In this document: positions 23,415 to 34,665 of the stretch, piece after piece
How positions within the stretch are numbered: position 1 is the stretch's first letter
Layout of the letters: each line of letters begins with the position of its first letter
From: Orthonyx spaldingii
Taxonomy: Eukaryota > Chordata > Aves > Passeriformes > Orthonychidae
Reading direction: 5' to 3'
NCBI GenBank assembly: GCA_013397795.1
Contig: VZTJ01001765.1
Coordinates: forward strand, 475,536-539,535
DNA: 64,000 nucleotides
The notes under the pieces: generated by a model
Databases searched by the model: none
Seen by the model: only the letters and a program-made list of their open reading frames with translations
Told to the model about the DNA's origin: nothing
Made by a program: the position numbers and the translations under genes

Positions 23415-23420
23415 AATAAA
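23415..23420 (+). terminator. BMF: Probable distal polyadenylation signal of BMF
   Basis: AATAAA lies in a T-rich setting and is followed within 40 bases by a GU/U-rich stretch (TTTGTCTGTGTTCCTTG), the arrangement expected of a vertebrate cleavage site. Cleavage would fall at about 23430-23440. Beyond it the sequence lacks further UTR-like signals. Confidence 0.6.
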
Positions 23421-23435
23421 ATTGTTAAATTTGTC

Positions 23436-26400
23436 TGTGTTCCTTGTTTTATTTTTTAAGGGATGAAGGGCATTTACACAGCTGGCCCATTCTGAAGTTA
23501 CCGAAATCAGTGATATAATTTGTGTTGTTCAACTTTGAAAATATCTGGTAGATCATTTTATATGCACCCTAATACCAGGCCCTGCAACAAGGACAAGATT
23601 TCCTTTTGAGATTGGACTGCTTTCCGTGGGCATAATTTGATTTATAAAATAGTCTTTCAAGAAGATATATTTCCATGCTTGGACAGAGAACTGCTGCTAC
23701 TTGGAACTGGCACAGTTAACCTGCTGCTTCAAATCAGGAAGATCTTGTTAAGATACACATGAGGTACATCCTCCAAATTTGCAAAACGTAATCTTTGCTT
23801 GATGACTGCTTACCTACTGCCTACACAGGTACATTTGGCAGCACTGAGGCCTTAAGAATAAAGACTCCTTGCTTGGTAATCCTATTAAGGAAATATGGTT
23901 CTCACTGGTCTTCTGATATAAAGGCAGCAAAAGAAAGTGGCCACGCTTTGAGAGTGCTTGTAGGGTAGTAATGACTCCTTCAAACACAGACATGTGAGTG
24001 TCTCAGCCATCCCAAGCACAGCAATCATCAGGCCTGTCTTCAAGTTTTCCTCTGTTCCTATTGGGAAAAACTACCTCCACTAAGTAAAGGTAGTTAACCT
24101 GGGTGGAGCAGCAATGGTGATATGTGTATTGTGAATTATTTATAAGATAGCTGGTCAAATTCCTTCAACTACATTGTTCCTCCAGTGCAATGCTGCTGCA
24201 GTGTGCATGGGAGGCTTCAGGGAACCAAGTTAACAATCCTACCCGATGTTAAGTTGCCTTGACTGGTGTGTGCATGTTACAAAAGGGCCTTTCATTCCAA
24301 GAACACATGATGTGTGTGGTATGAAAAGCCACATGTGCATCTAAGACCACAGGGGGAAAAAGACAGTTTTTCTTTTCATTGTATTAGATCTAGTGAGAAG
24401 TGTGTCCCCTGGTCAGCCTCATGTGACCGTGAAAGAGCCTGTTGTAACACACTGACACGAGGGGACAGACATGAGATTGACTTAGATGGGTGGGTTGGCC
24501 CTGAGTTTCCTCATTTTCATGTGGTTAAATTCTCACCATTAATTAAACTCTCACTCTTAGAAGCTTTAATAATTCTTGTACCAAAGAGAAGAATGGCTTT
24601 TAAAAATGAATGGTTTGTAATGCTACCCCAGAAGCATTTGCCAAAGCAACAGGATGCATTGCACCTTGCTCAAAGCAAAGGCAAGCGTGCAGATGTATGA
24701 TCAGCCTCCCTTCCTCTGAGACCTCCTGAATTACTATTGGCTCTTTGGTTTGTCAAAGACCTGCTGGCCGTTATTTGCCTGTGGCAAAGTAGACTCAGGG
24801 TGCATGGAAACATTTTCAGGGTTAGGTATCAGGACCAAACAGTACAGGCTGGAACATTCCTATTGCAACATTAATACTTCTTAAATTTTTTTTTTTAATT
24901 GTCAGAAATTGGATATCCTAGAAAATGTGCTTCAGAAAGCTTTCATCTTAAAGTACTAAAACTGCATACTAACAGAGCACTTTCAATTTATTTCCAGCCA
25001 TGGCCCCTTTCATGACAATCACATGTCCCTCGCTTTCTGTAGTAACATGACTAGGACTTCAAGGGAAAATGAGTTTTGTTATTAACTTCCTAGCTGCATG
25101 CTGTAGGGACAAGGTAAAAAGTTTAAGTAGGATTACTGCTTCAAGGAAAAAATGTTTATCAAGAAGTGCTCAGCCTGTCTCGTTAAAAATAATAAAGCAC
25201 TCTGAGGACAAGAAAGTTCTTTGGTTGCGCAAGCTACTGCACAAAGCACTCTATTTTCATGATTCTGGCTGCTGAAGTTTAGAAGCCACTATAGCGTATG
25301 GATTGGGGCATATTTTTCAAACACTCATAACATTGTTTTATGGTGCATTAAATGTGCTTGTCCTCAGTCTCTGCAATGTATATGCAAGCTTGGAAGCAGC
25401 TCTACTACCAGCTTTCTCCTTGTGCTCTCATACTTGAGTAATTCAGACATGATACAGCACCATTTCCCTCTTTTGCTCGCACCCAACCCCCCCCCACCTC
25501 CTGTTTCTGCTTGTGAAGAGATGGGGTCTAGGGAGGAAAAAGCATCCTGAAAGCAATTTTTGACAGATTTGGCAGGTTGATGTTAAAATGCAAGAGCTGC
25601 AATTGTTTCATTGTTCATATTACTGATTTCTGTTGAGAGACTCGAACTGAAAGAAACCTGTTTCTAACAGGAATCTAAAAAAGAGGTGACAATCATTTCT
25701 GATAGTGAGTTGTCTTCCACCTGACATGATGCATGGTACTCTAACACAGCTACAGAGTCTGACAACAAACCACCAGGCGTGACGCACTGACATCAGTATT
25801 CATATTCCCCTCTATAAGTCCTTTAAATCTTGATTTCTCTTAAATGAATTATGTTCTCTGTAACGTTCATAATGGACTCTTTTCTTTCGCCATTAAAGTC
25901 TGTGTCAGCATTCTCCTTCTCTGTGTTTTGCCTCAGGGCTCTTGATGTATACAAAGACTCCTCTGTTTTCTGCTCTTAGTCACACGCTTTCACTCTTAAC
26001 CTCAGCGCTATAAACTAAACATCCACCCACTATGGCTGGAGATGACCCTGTTTACGTCTGCTGCTCAAATCACGACAGCAGCAGTCATGAAACTTTGTTT
26101 TCATGGAGACAGCTCTTAGTAAGAGAACAATGAGGCTTGACTTCTTACAACACTGCAAATTTTTGAAAAAATTTCAACAGAAATAAATAGACAGGAAAGA
26201 TTAATGGAATATGTAAAGAAATTGCTTGTTTCAATCATTTTAGCTCACCGCCTTTTTAAATTACTGTGTATGATTTATTGTAGCAGTTCACTATGGTATT
26301 GGAACACACCAACTCAATCTGAGACAGCAAGGGCACAAGTAGGGGAATGGGGCTTCTGTTTACATTTCAGGGCTGGTTATGGTGATCACCCTGAACCATG

Positions 26401-26479
26401 ACTCTCCACAATCCAGCAGTGAGCGTGGAACAGCAGGATCACCCACACCACTGGGAAATTCCTATTTTTGTCAGTCACC
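23436..26479. other. Intergenic, no gene seen
   Basis: After the BMF polyadenylation signal there is unique, mostly A/T-rich sequence with no recognisable exon, RNA gene or transposon. Open frames are short (at most 128 codons, at 24314-24700) and show no family resemblance. Confidence 0.6.
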
Positions 26480-27000
26480 TCTTCTTGAGGCTGAACAGGC
26501 CCAACTCCCTCAGCCTTTGCTCATAAGAGATGCTCTCTTGTTGCCTTTCACTGGACCCGCTCCAGGAGCTCCATGTCTCTCTGTTATTGAGGAGCCCAGA
26601 ACTGGACCCAGCATTCCAGGTTAGGCCTCACCAGGGCTGAGTAGAGGGGCAGGATCACCTCCCTGGACCTACTGGCCATGCTCTTCCTCATCCAGCTCAG
26701 GATCCCATTGGCCTTCTTGGCCACAAGGGCACTGCTGGCTCAGGGACAGTTTGTTGTCCACCAGGACCCCCAGGTTCTTTTCCACAGAGCTGCTTCCCAG
26801 CAGGTCAGCCCTCAGCCTGTGCTGGTCCACAGGGTGATTCCTCCCCAGGTGCAACACCCTGCACTTGCCTTTGTTGAATTTCAGACAGTTCCTCTCTGTC
26901 CATCTCTCCAGCCTGTCAAGGTCCTTCTGAAGGGCTGCAGAGCCCTCTGGGGTATCGGCCACTCCTCCCAGCTTTGTGTCCTCAGTGGACTTGCTGTTAT
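26480..27000 (-). repeat. CR1 LINE fragment (reverse-transcriptase part), antisense to BMF
   Basis: The minus strand encodes DTKLGGVADTPEGSAALQKD, LDRLERWTERNCLKFNKGKC and RVLHLGRN, then EKNLGVLVDNKLSLSQQC, and continues in shifted frames through MASRSREVILPLYSALVRPN to a LRELGLFSL-like end. This is the C-terminal part of CR1 reverse transcriptase. The catalytic FADD motif is corrupted to STED, and frameshifts break the frame, so it is dead. Unusually for CR1, the 3' UTR end is missing. The copy stops near 26480. Confidence 0.92.
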
Positions 27001-27284
27001 AATTTAGCAAGGTGTTGAGATGCTGTCAATATAAAAGAATATATCAATGTCTTCCAATGAGTCTTCCCTGTGACCCTGCCCATCATTTCCAATACTGGAG
27101 CAGCAGCTTCCCAGAGCTCTCCACACTACTCCCCTTCACACAGGGAGGCCCAGAGCTCTGCAGCTGGCAGCCAGCTTGCCCAGTGTCCTTGGCACTTGCA
27201 CAAAGCCCTCCTTCGACAGGACAGGGTCACAGAGCTCATTTTGCCTCAGTGCAAGCATGCTCCCCATGGAATATTTGCTGGCAC

Positions 27285-27480
27285 TTTCATTAGTCTAATT
27301 TTAAATATCCCAAGTGAATGGCTTTCTACTATTTCCCTTGAGAGACTGGTGAACCTACTAATAAATCTTACTGACAAAAGGTTTTTCCCAATATCCATCC
27401 TAACTTCTTTCTCTCTTAATTATATTCCAATACCCTAGTTGTATGTCCTTGTGTCACTTTGCAAGGAAACCTTACCAAAG
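27285..27480 (-). repeat. Ancient CR1/L3-like LINE 3' fragment, antisense
   Basis: The + strand reads TTAAATATCCCAAGTGAATG, then TATTTCCCTTGAGAGACT, then TTTTTCCCAATATCCATCC. These are hallmark phrases of the reverse complement of old CR1/L3-type elements shared with turtles and crocodiles. It lies about 285 bases from the younger CR1 copy in the same orientation, but divergence suggests a separate, older insertion. Confidence 0.65.
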
Positions 27481-29396
27481 TCATTTCTATAACTAATACA
27501 CCCTAGAGCTCACTGAACTCCTTGGCAAAAGCTCCTGCTGACTTCAATGTACTTGCAGCCAGCTTTCAGGCAAAGCTCTGCATTTCCCCTCAGTGCAAGC
27601 CTGTAATCCTAGAGCCAGCATAGTGTGGCATAGCAAGGCTTACTTAGTGTTGCTACCCAGCCCTTTCACTGCTGCCCTCAGTGCCTTTCTGCCTGGGACC
27701 ACCAGAGACTTCAGTGAGGGTAGGAAAGTGGACAAGACGTATAACCCAGGATATTCTTCAGGCTTTCTGAGGTGCCCAGCCCCCCTTCGCTGTTTGCTGA
27801 CACTGGCTCCCCCAGTGGGGCTGGCAGCCTGTGGGATTCAGGGCTGAGGCTCCAGTAGGATGTTTTGGTGTGTATATCTTGGGAGCAGCTCACCTGGGAA
27901 CAGAAACCTGGCTCCACCACCCAAGTACTGCCGGTCTGGCAGCCTGGCTGTGTCCCTGCATGGCAATATCCCTGCCTGGGGTTACACTAGTAACAACAAC
28001 ATGACATTCATTCCTGCAATGTTGGATGTAGTAAAGCATTTCCCCTTCACTTCCTTCCCCGTGATTGTGAGTCATGGTTCTTGGGAGCCGATAACAGGGG
28101 AATCCAAACAGTGCTTCGAGTTGTGCCCAAACATGAACAAATACTTAATCAATCAGGGATTTATCAGAAAAAGAAATGTTTGTTGATGTAAGCTGTTATT
28201 TGGGGCCGATGTGCTCATGTCACATTATGTGGTCTTTATGCCTCCATCTGAATTAGGCACTTTTCCTCCAGGTAACCTCATTCACAGAAACAGAACCAAT
28301 CCCCCCTCACTCCTGCTGCAGTAGTTTGCTTGCCCTTTGGAAAAGGAGAACCAAAGCAGATTATCCAGCTTTATACCAGCTGCCTGTGAAGTTGGCCAGG
28401 GGGACTTTCCCTTGCTAGAGGGGGGTTACCACAGCCCACATCTACAGCTGAACTCTCCTTGACATGGTAGATGTGGCCTGTAATTGCTAACATCCCATTC
28501 TGTTGTGGTCTTCATTTAAAGGTACTTGGAGTCAGTCAACCAATTTTACACTTTATCAGAGTGGATACAACAGAGAACAATGGAAGGTGGGCAAAGGGAT
28601 TGTTGCTCCTGGTTTTTAAGTTCTCTTGTAACATAAGGCACAAAACCAGATCCAGCAAAGTGCATTTGTGCTTACCTCTCCCTTTTGAAACTGAAGTCCA
28701 ACACCACAACCTCATCCATCTGCTGCCTAACCCTGGCAGGGTTTTTCACATTCCCAAACATCCCAAAATTTTTCTGTAGGCACTGAACGTCTCAGGACCA
28801 CTCTCATGCCACAGCCCTGTGTGATCTACTAAGCTGGTGCTTTTCTGGCTCTCTCATTTGAGATACCTGTTGAGGCAGCCTGTTTCAGAGCGTGCTACCA
28901 AAGCAGGGTTCACACAAGATGCAGGGGAGGGTGATCCTTTCTCTGCTGTCAGCCAATAACTCTCCTTTGAACTCTCACCCAGAGTCATTGTCTGCTGCCA
29001 GACAGGATCTGAGCCTGGTGCTCTCTGTTCCCAGAGGAGGGCCCTACACATGCGACCGGTCAGGATGAGTTGCTCTAAGCTCCTTCTGTCACATCTATAA
29101 CACAGATATTTTGGAGTCCAGAGAGTGGGGAAAGAGAGTGAATACAACCATTTTAGGGCTAGCAAATGCATGGTGTGAATGTAAAATCTGTGTTTCTGTT
29201 TACAATCAGTTGAATTTGAGGGTTCAGTCTTTGAACCAGGTTGAGAGAGACTTGTTTGTGAGGTATTCAAAGTCTGGAGAGAAGTGTTTTATTGACACTC
29301 TTCTCATGTTCTCTGTGCATTAATGGCCCTCCCAGCTGTCTCCCTGCTGAGGACACCAATGGATGTACTCCGCTCGTAGACATTTGCTTCTTCCTA

Positions 29397-29426
29397 CAGG
29401 TGCCTGAGGGGCAGCTCAGGCACCTG
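29397..29426. repeat. Perfect 12-bp inverted repeat containing two E-boxes
   Basis: CAGGTGCCTGAG, a six-base spacer GGGCAG, then CTCAGGCACCTG. The outer six bases of each arm are CAGGTG/CACCTG E-boxes of the SNAI/ZEB/bHLH type. It could be a paired binding site or a strong RNA hairpin. Confidence 0.7.
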
Positions 29427-30760
29427 GTTCAGGGCAGTGGAGCTGATGGAGGAACCTAGAAGTTGGTGCTGCAGAGTTCAGAGTTAGGATGTTAACTGCC
29501 TTTTATGCTTCTGCTTGTTCATTACTGTGGAAAACAGGGTAGTGCATTTCATTAATCTCAGAATAGACACAGTTCTATAATGGGACATTACTTCTGTGCA
29601 TTGCACTTCTTTGTCTGAGATAAGATATGGTTTCTAATGTCTTTTTTTTTTTCTTTCTTCGAGTTGGTACTTGTCCAGAGCACTTCTTCATCTTGCCAAG
29701 TAGTGATTAATTGGCTGTACTGAAAGGTTCAACACTTTTCTGTACGTTTACCAGAGGAGGTAGAGGAATGTGTGCTCTATCTAGAGTAAAAGCATGCCCT
29801 AAGTGGATTTAAAAATGGGTCATCACTTGCTCATTTTAGAATTTGTGCCCTTAAAGCACATAAGGAAAGGTGCCCTATGTTTTTGATATAATTTTTAAAA
29901 AAACTTCATGGTGAATGGGAATGTCAGTGGGAAGTTCCAAGACTTCTGTTTATCTTCAGTCAAACAGTACAGGCAGCTCAAGCACAGACTTCTTTGTGCT
30001 ATGCCAGTGTTGTCAGCTGTCATATAGAATGTGGTTTTGTCCCTTGCTGGAGGAATTTCCATGCTGATTATACAGTTTTACCTTCTGACAGTCCAGGGGA
30101 AAAAAGTTACTAAAAACATTGGCCTAGGCAGGGCCTTGTCAGCTGTAGTTTCAGTTCCAGCACCTAGTGTCTTTCAGCATTTCCAGCCCTTCAGTAAGGC
30201 TTTGGAGGGTTAATGGTCCACTTAACAGGGAGGTTTGAGAATGCTTTGAGCAAAGCTTGGAACGGGACTCAGCTCTCTCTTTCACAGAACTGCATCTCAG
30301 CTACTTGCTACATATCCTTTTAAAAGGAAATCCCAAATTAGGACCTTCTACAATCCATGTTGTCACCCTTCTGCAAGAGAACTTCATGAAGCAATTTGAC
30401 CTTGTTCCTACTTCTGTATTAGCATCTGATTCATTAGCCCTTAGGTTGGAAATCCATGCTCTTGCAACCAGACATCCATGGTTCACATCTTGCAGATGAC
30501 CCAAACATGGGTGTGTTTCAGCTGGCCATGATGCTTGTAACCACCAGACCACAATCTACTCCCAGAGCCAAGAATATCAGCAAGATTTCTGATGTTTGAC
30601 TTTCTACAAAGCTGTCTCGCTTGCAAGACATTTTGGAGTGTTGGCAACGTTGGTAAACTGACAAGGACCCAGGAGTGGGCAGGGTGAATTGGAAATGAAA
30701 AGACAGAACAAAACAAAAAAAGTATTTTTTAAAACATTCTCTAATCTTGTTTTTAATATA

Positions 30761-30813
30761 TTTGTTTGTTTGTTTGTTTTTTGTTTTGGGGTTTTTTTTT
30801 GGTTTTTTTTTTT
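30761..30813 (+). repeat. (TTTG)n and T-rich low-complexity tract
   Basis: Four to five TTTG units are followed by T runs broken by G pairs. No attached element is recognisable. Confidence 0.85.
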
Positions 30814-31444
30814 GAGTGACTCACAATTTTTAAATTTGTGGTAGGTTATAGTGTTGCCAAACTTAATCTATCTTATCCTTCATCTAAGCCTCTCTCCAAA
30901 GTTTGCATGCTTATTCAGTCCTTGATCTGTCTTTTGGGATGGCTTCTAAGGACACCAACCAGTAGCAGATGTGATACCTTTTTTTTTTTTTTTTATTGTG
31001 GACATCTCCTGAAAGTATTGTACCAAAATAACAAAGCAGCAACAGCTTTTGGAGGTCACCAAACAGTCTCCAGACAGTCACTTCTTTTGGTCTTTGCCAG
31101 CCTAATTTGATTTGAACAGAGAACTGATAAAGAAGTGCTGTCAAGCCCAGGCAAGTCATGTTTCTGCTTCTCCATCTGAATCATTTCTTGACTGCCTGAT
31201 GAATGCTTGAGAGCAAGTTGGGTGCCTTCCAAAACAAAGCAACGATAGCCTCCCTGTCCCAGAGAGGTTACAGTGCAAAACAGAGATTACCCAGCATGTA
31301 ACAGCAATCTTGTGTGCATATGGGAAGAAACGGAGGCAGTTGATCATATGGATCGTGTAGGCAGGACTTAAAGATAGATGTGAGGCCATATTAGTTGCTT
31401 GTCTGTGCTATTGGCCTGCTGGGGTTCCCAGTGCACAGCCCTGG

Positions 31445-31510
31445 GCAGCCCTTCATCCCAGGGGCAGGGGGACTGCAGCCCTTCATCCCAGGGGCAGGAG
31501 GAATGCAGCC
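31445..31510 (+). repeat. 30-bp tandem duplication
   Basis: GCAGCCCTTCATCCCAGGGG plus ten more bases (31445-31474) is repeated at 31475-31504 with two mismatches, and a third partial copy (GCAGCC) follows. In the minus-strand frame it reads as a repeated PPAPGMKGC, but the surrounding 94-codon frame is not convincing as a gene. Confidence 0.85.
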
Positions 31511-32081
31511 CGGGCAGGTCACTGGACCAAGACATGTCCCACTGCTTGCACTATGCACATGTGTAATGTTTAAAACTGAGCTTAGTAAAAGGATTTGCAT
31601 GGATATCCCATATGATCCAAGTGACCAAGGCTTAATTACCAAGCTTTTCAATGGGAAAGGAGGCTTCTGGATCAAAAATTACAATGTTTCAGCATACATA
31701 AATTGCAGGTTCATTTCTCTACATACTGACAGTTATAAACAACTCTTTTTTGGCCTGAGGTCAGAGGTATGGCTTTGACCATAATTACATTCTTTGTAGA
31801 TAACTTATTTTTGTTTTGGTTACTAGAGCTTTTGCGATGGATTGGGCCTTTGCATTACTGTTTGTGTCCCATGGTCCCATTTTTCTGCTGTGACGGCCAC
31901 CTCCTGTCACCAACACCACCTGGGTGCTGGGCACAAAGGAGGGTCAGCATGGGTCACCATCAAGGGAAGGGGAGCTCAGCAGAGAAAAACTCTTGAGTTT
32001 TGAGCAGGGCCCATGATGGCAGAGTAGTGAGAAGCCCTGGTGTGGTAGTGTGCAGTGCAAGGGGCTTTGCCCTGCCTGCCA

Positions 32082-32123
32082 GAGGAGGAGGAGGAGGAGG
32101 AGGAGGAGGAGGAGGAGGAGGAA
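32082..32123 (+). repeat. (GAG)14 microsatellite
   Basis: Fourteen uninterrupted GAG units. All three frames across it are open (poly-Glu, poly-Arg or poly-Gly), which explains the overlapping open frames starting near 32000-32055. They should not be read as genes. Confidence 0.95.
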
Positions 32124-32773
32124 GCAGTGTTCTTTATCACTTTTGTTTCTCGCTGTCCTGCAGTCAGATTTTCTGCTTGTTTTTCACTGTGCCCTTCATG
32201 TGTTTTCCATCTCTCCAGAAATCACTGGCTTTGTTTAAAATAGACTTCGAGCAGCTGCCAAGACTTTATCCAGAGAGGGAGAAAAACGCATGGACGCCAA
32301 GTTCCTATAGAGTTATCAAAAGCTTTCACTCCCCATCAAGAATACACCAGAAGCCTGGTCTTCTCAAGGAGAGTGCTGAATGGTCACTACCGGTCATCCT
32401 GTAAGAGCCACCAAAGCACTTCTGCCCAGGAGAGCATTCCCCAGCTCCCAGTGGTCTCTCCCGAGATCTGCTTGCAAGAGCCCTCACAAGTCTCTCACAT
32501 ACTGGGATGTTGGCCTTTCTTTGCAGTGTACTGAATCTATATAGAAAAATCACAAATTTAGAGGAAAATGGCTTAAGGATGTTTGACTCAGAAACATTTA
32601 AATGTACCCCACTCATAAAGTAATAGAATTCATCAGAGCACAGCTTTGTGCTGTAGGCTTGCAGACAAGGAGGATTCACCTTGGGGGGCTTTGCTGGCTG
32701 TGTTTGCTTTCTCTTTATGCTTTACCACCTTTTTCTAACCCAACCCTAAAGGGATTTCCTGCTCTGTCTCCAA

Positions 32774-32824
32774 AAGGAGATGCTATTGTTAAGTAATTCC
32801 CAGCTCAGAGCTTAGCATCTCCTT
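32774..32824. repeat. 12-bp perfect inverted repeat, 27-base loop
   Basis: AAGGAGATGCTA at 32774-32785 is exactly complementary to TAGCATCTCCTT at 32813-32824. No surrounding element or gene gives it a role. Confidence 0.6.
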
Positions 32825-34616
32825 CTCTCTGCAACAGTTCAAGTCAGCAAGATAAATACATGTAAAATTGAAAACAGGATCAGCTCCTTCATCACCAGGG
32901 CAAAGGATATTGAAATAGAGACAAAACCAAATATTCTTTGCTTTTAGGTAGTGCAGTGTTATTTAACTCTGGCTTTTGGACTTGTTTCCTAATATTTCTT
33001 GATTAGAAAAGCTTACTGAAAATACTTGAGATGGCTGGTGGGGAGAGACTTTCCTAACGGAAGCAGCTCTTTCTGACAGAACGTAAACAATCCCAGAGCA
33101 GGCTTCATGAACAGCACTCCTCCCACCAGGAGCAAAAACGCACCAGCTCAAAGCCAGCAGCTCTGATGTTTCAGTCACTCAAAAAAGCCGTGGTGTGTGT
33201 CTAAAAGATACCAGGAGCAAAGGGTTGTCCTTGCATTCTTTGGTTTCCAAGGGGCAGCAAGGTCTCCTTTTGACTAAGTAATGCAACAGCCTCTTGTCAC
33301 CTGCTTTTTCACCTCGCAAAACATAATCAGGGAGGGATAGCTGCCTTGGCTGAAAGAAATGTGTAGTGCATCCCAGACTTCTTGATGTTTAAAGGAGAGG
33401 GAGACTTACAATTTTAGATGAAGTGAAAAATTATGATCTCCTGTTTCCCCTATTGCTCATCTCCCTGCTCCCCTTAGAGGCTGTCCTCTATTCTCTACTT
33501 TGTGACAGGTAGTCTTGGTTTGCAGCAGCTGGTTTTGTTATGTTCATCCTCTTACTCTTCCTAGGAAAATAACATCAACTCATCACTATTTTTTCCTGCA
33601 TGTTGAAAGAGACTGATACAAGCAAAGTCTTCTACAAATCCTGGCTGTAGATTAGTGAAAGCCACGTAGATCTTCTGTGAAGCCTGAGGGAGCTGGAAGC
33701 CGAGGTCCTTCCTCGCTTCACCACCAGCACGGGTGCAGTGTTTTCAGGGAAGAGGGAGTGTCCCTGACTATGCTGCCCCTGTACGTGTGTGTATCCCTAC
33801 TGTGATTAAGTCTGCAATTATGGTAAGCACACAGAGAACTCAATGCACAAAGTATGAACTTGTTTTGAAAGTCTGGGCAATAACATCATGATGACTCACT
33901 TTATCTCTGTAAAGAATGACTGAAAAATACTTATTTCTCCACAGTATTGTGACAAATCAGAATGCTTTAGAAAGCATCTTGGGGGAAATTGCTGCTCCTA
34001 GTACTATTGTAAATTAAATCTTTGGTCATTCACCTCATTCATGGTGTTAATGCTCCATAGGAAAGGAGTAGTACTTTCACTGCTCTTTCCCTAACACTAT
34101 TTTTCTGCCACTTCCTGTGTAAGCAGGGAATGTTCATACAGCCCAAAGAAAGCCTGAATCACAAAACACCTTTTTATCGAACCTGGTGCACTGAATCCCA
34201 GAAAGCTAAGCATCCATTGCAGGAATTAGCCTTAAGTGTTATTTAAGACACACAGCCACTCCCCAATTTATAGTGGGGAGGGGGGAAGGAAAGGGGAGAC
34301 AAAGTAACAGAAAACCCCTGGTGCTGTGAAAAATAGAGAGAGGTGTAAGAGGGAAGAGATGCAGCACCCAAGTAACCAGCAAGAACAAAGCACAAATTCA
34401 GCCTTTCCACAGCAAGCAGAAATTTATAAAAGGTATCAGACCAGGATGCTTCTTGCTTAGTTCTTTTTGAACAGCTCTGAAAATGAAGTGAATTAATAGT
34501 TTCCAAACCTAACAGCTAAGTTTGCAGCAATCAGAAACATGAGAATAAAAAGGGTGGTGAAACAATGTTAAGAAAGAAGATTACATACTGGAAATTGGGC
34601 TCAATGCAAAACCTTT

Positions 34617-34665
34617 TTTCTTTTTTTTTTTTTTTTTTTTTTTTAGTTATTTACTGTGTCGCAGN
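34617..34665 (+). repeat. Poly-T tract with an ambiguous base nearby
   Basis: Roughly 30 T broken once by C, followed by ordinary sequence and the single N of the window at 34665. Sequencing or assembly uncertainty after a homopolymer is the simplest reading. Confidence 0.9.

Larger units (their letters stand above)
17404..23435 (+). other. BMF: BMF 3' UTR (inferred, about 6 kb)
   Basis: No good polyadenylation signal closely follows the stop codon. AATAAA hexamers occur at 19975, 21816, 23071 and 23415. The last has the best downstream U/GU-rich context, so the UTR is drawn to about 23435. Support for the long form is an 8-mer miR-221/222 target site at 23237-23244. A G-rich block at 19229-19259, a TG run at 22182-22213 and a miR-17-family-type seed match (GCACTTT) at 19871-19877 lie within it. 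Shorter isoforms ending at the upstream hexamers are possible. No coding potential is evident. Confidence 0.6.
27481..31444. other. Intergenic, no gene seen
   Basis: Unique sequence without recognisable exons. It holds a perfect hairpin at 29397-29426 and T-rich tracts at about 29640, 30761-30813 and 30978. Open frames up to 138 codons (for example 28854-29270 on the minus strand) have no protein-family character. Confidence 0.6.

Noticed and set aside
26669..27010. 113-codon minus-strand open frame with reverse-transcriptase similarity
   Set aside because: Not a host gene: it is part of the truncated, inactive CR1 copy.
32000..32404. Open frames with poly-Gly, poly-Arg or poly-Glu
   Set aside because: All are produced by the GAG microsatellite read in three frames.
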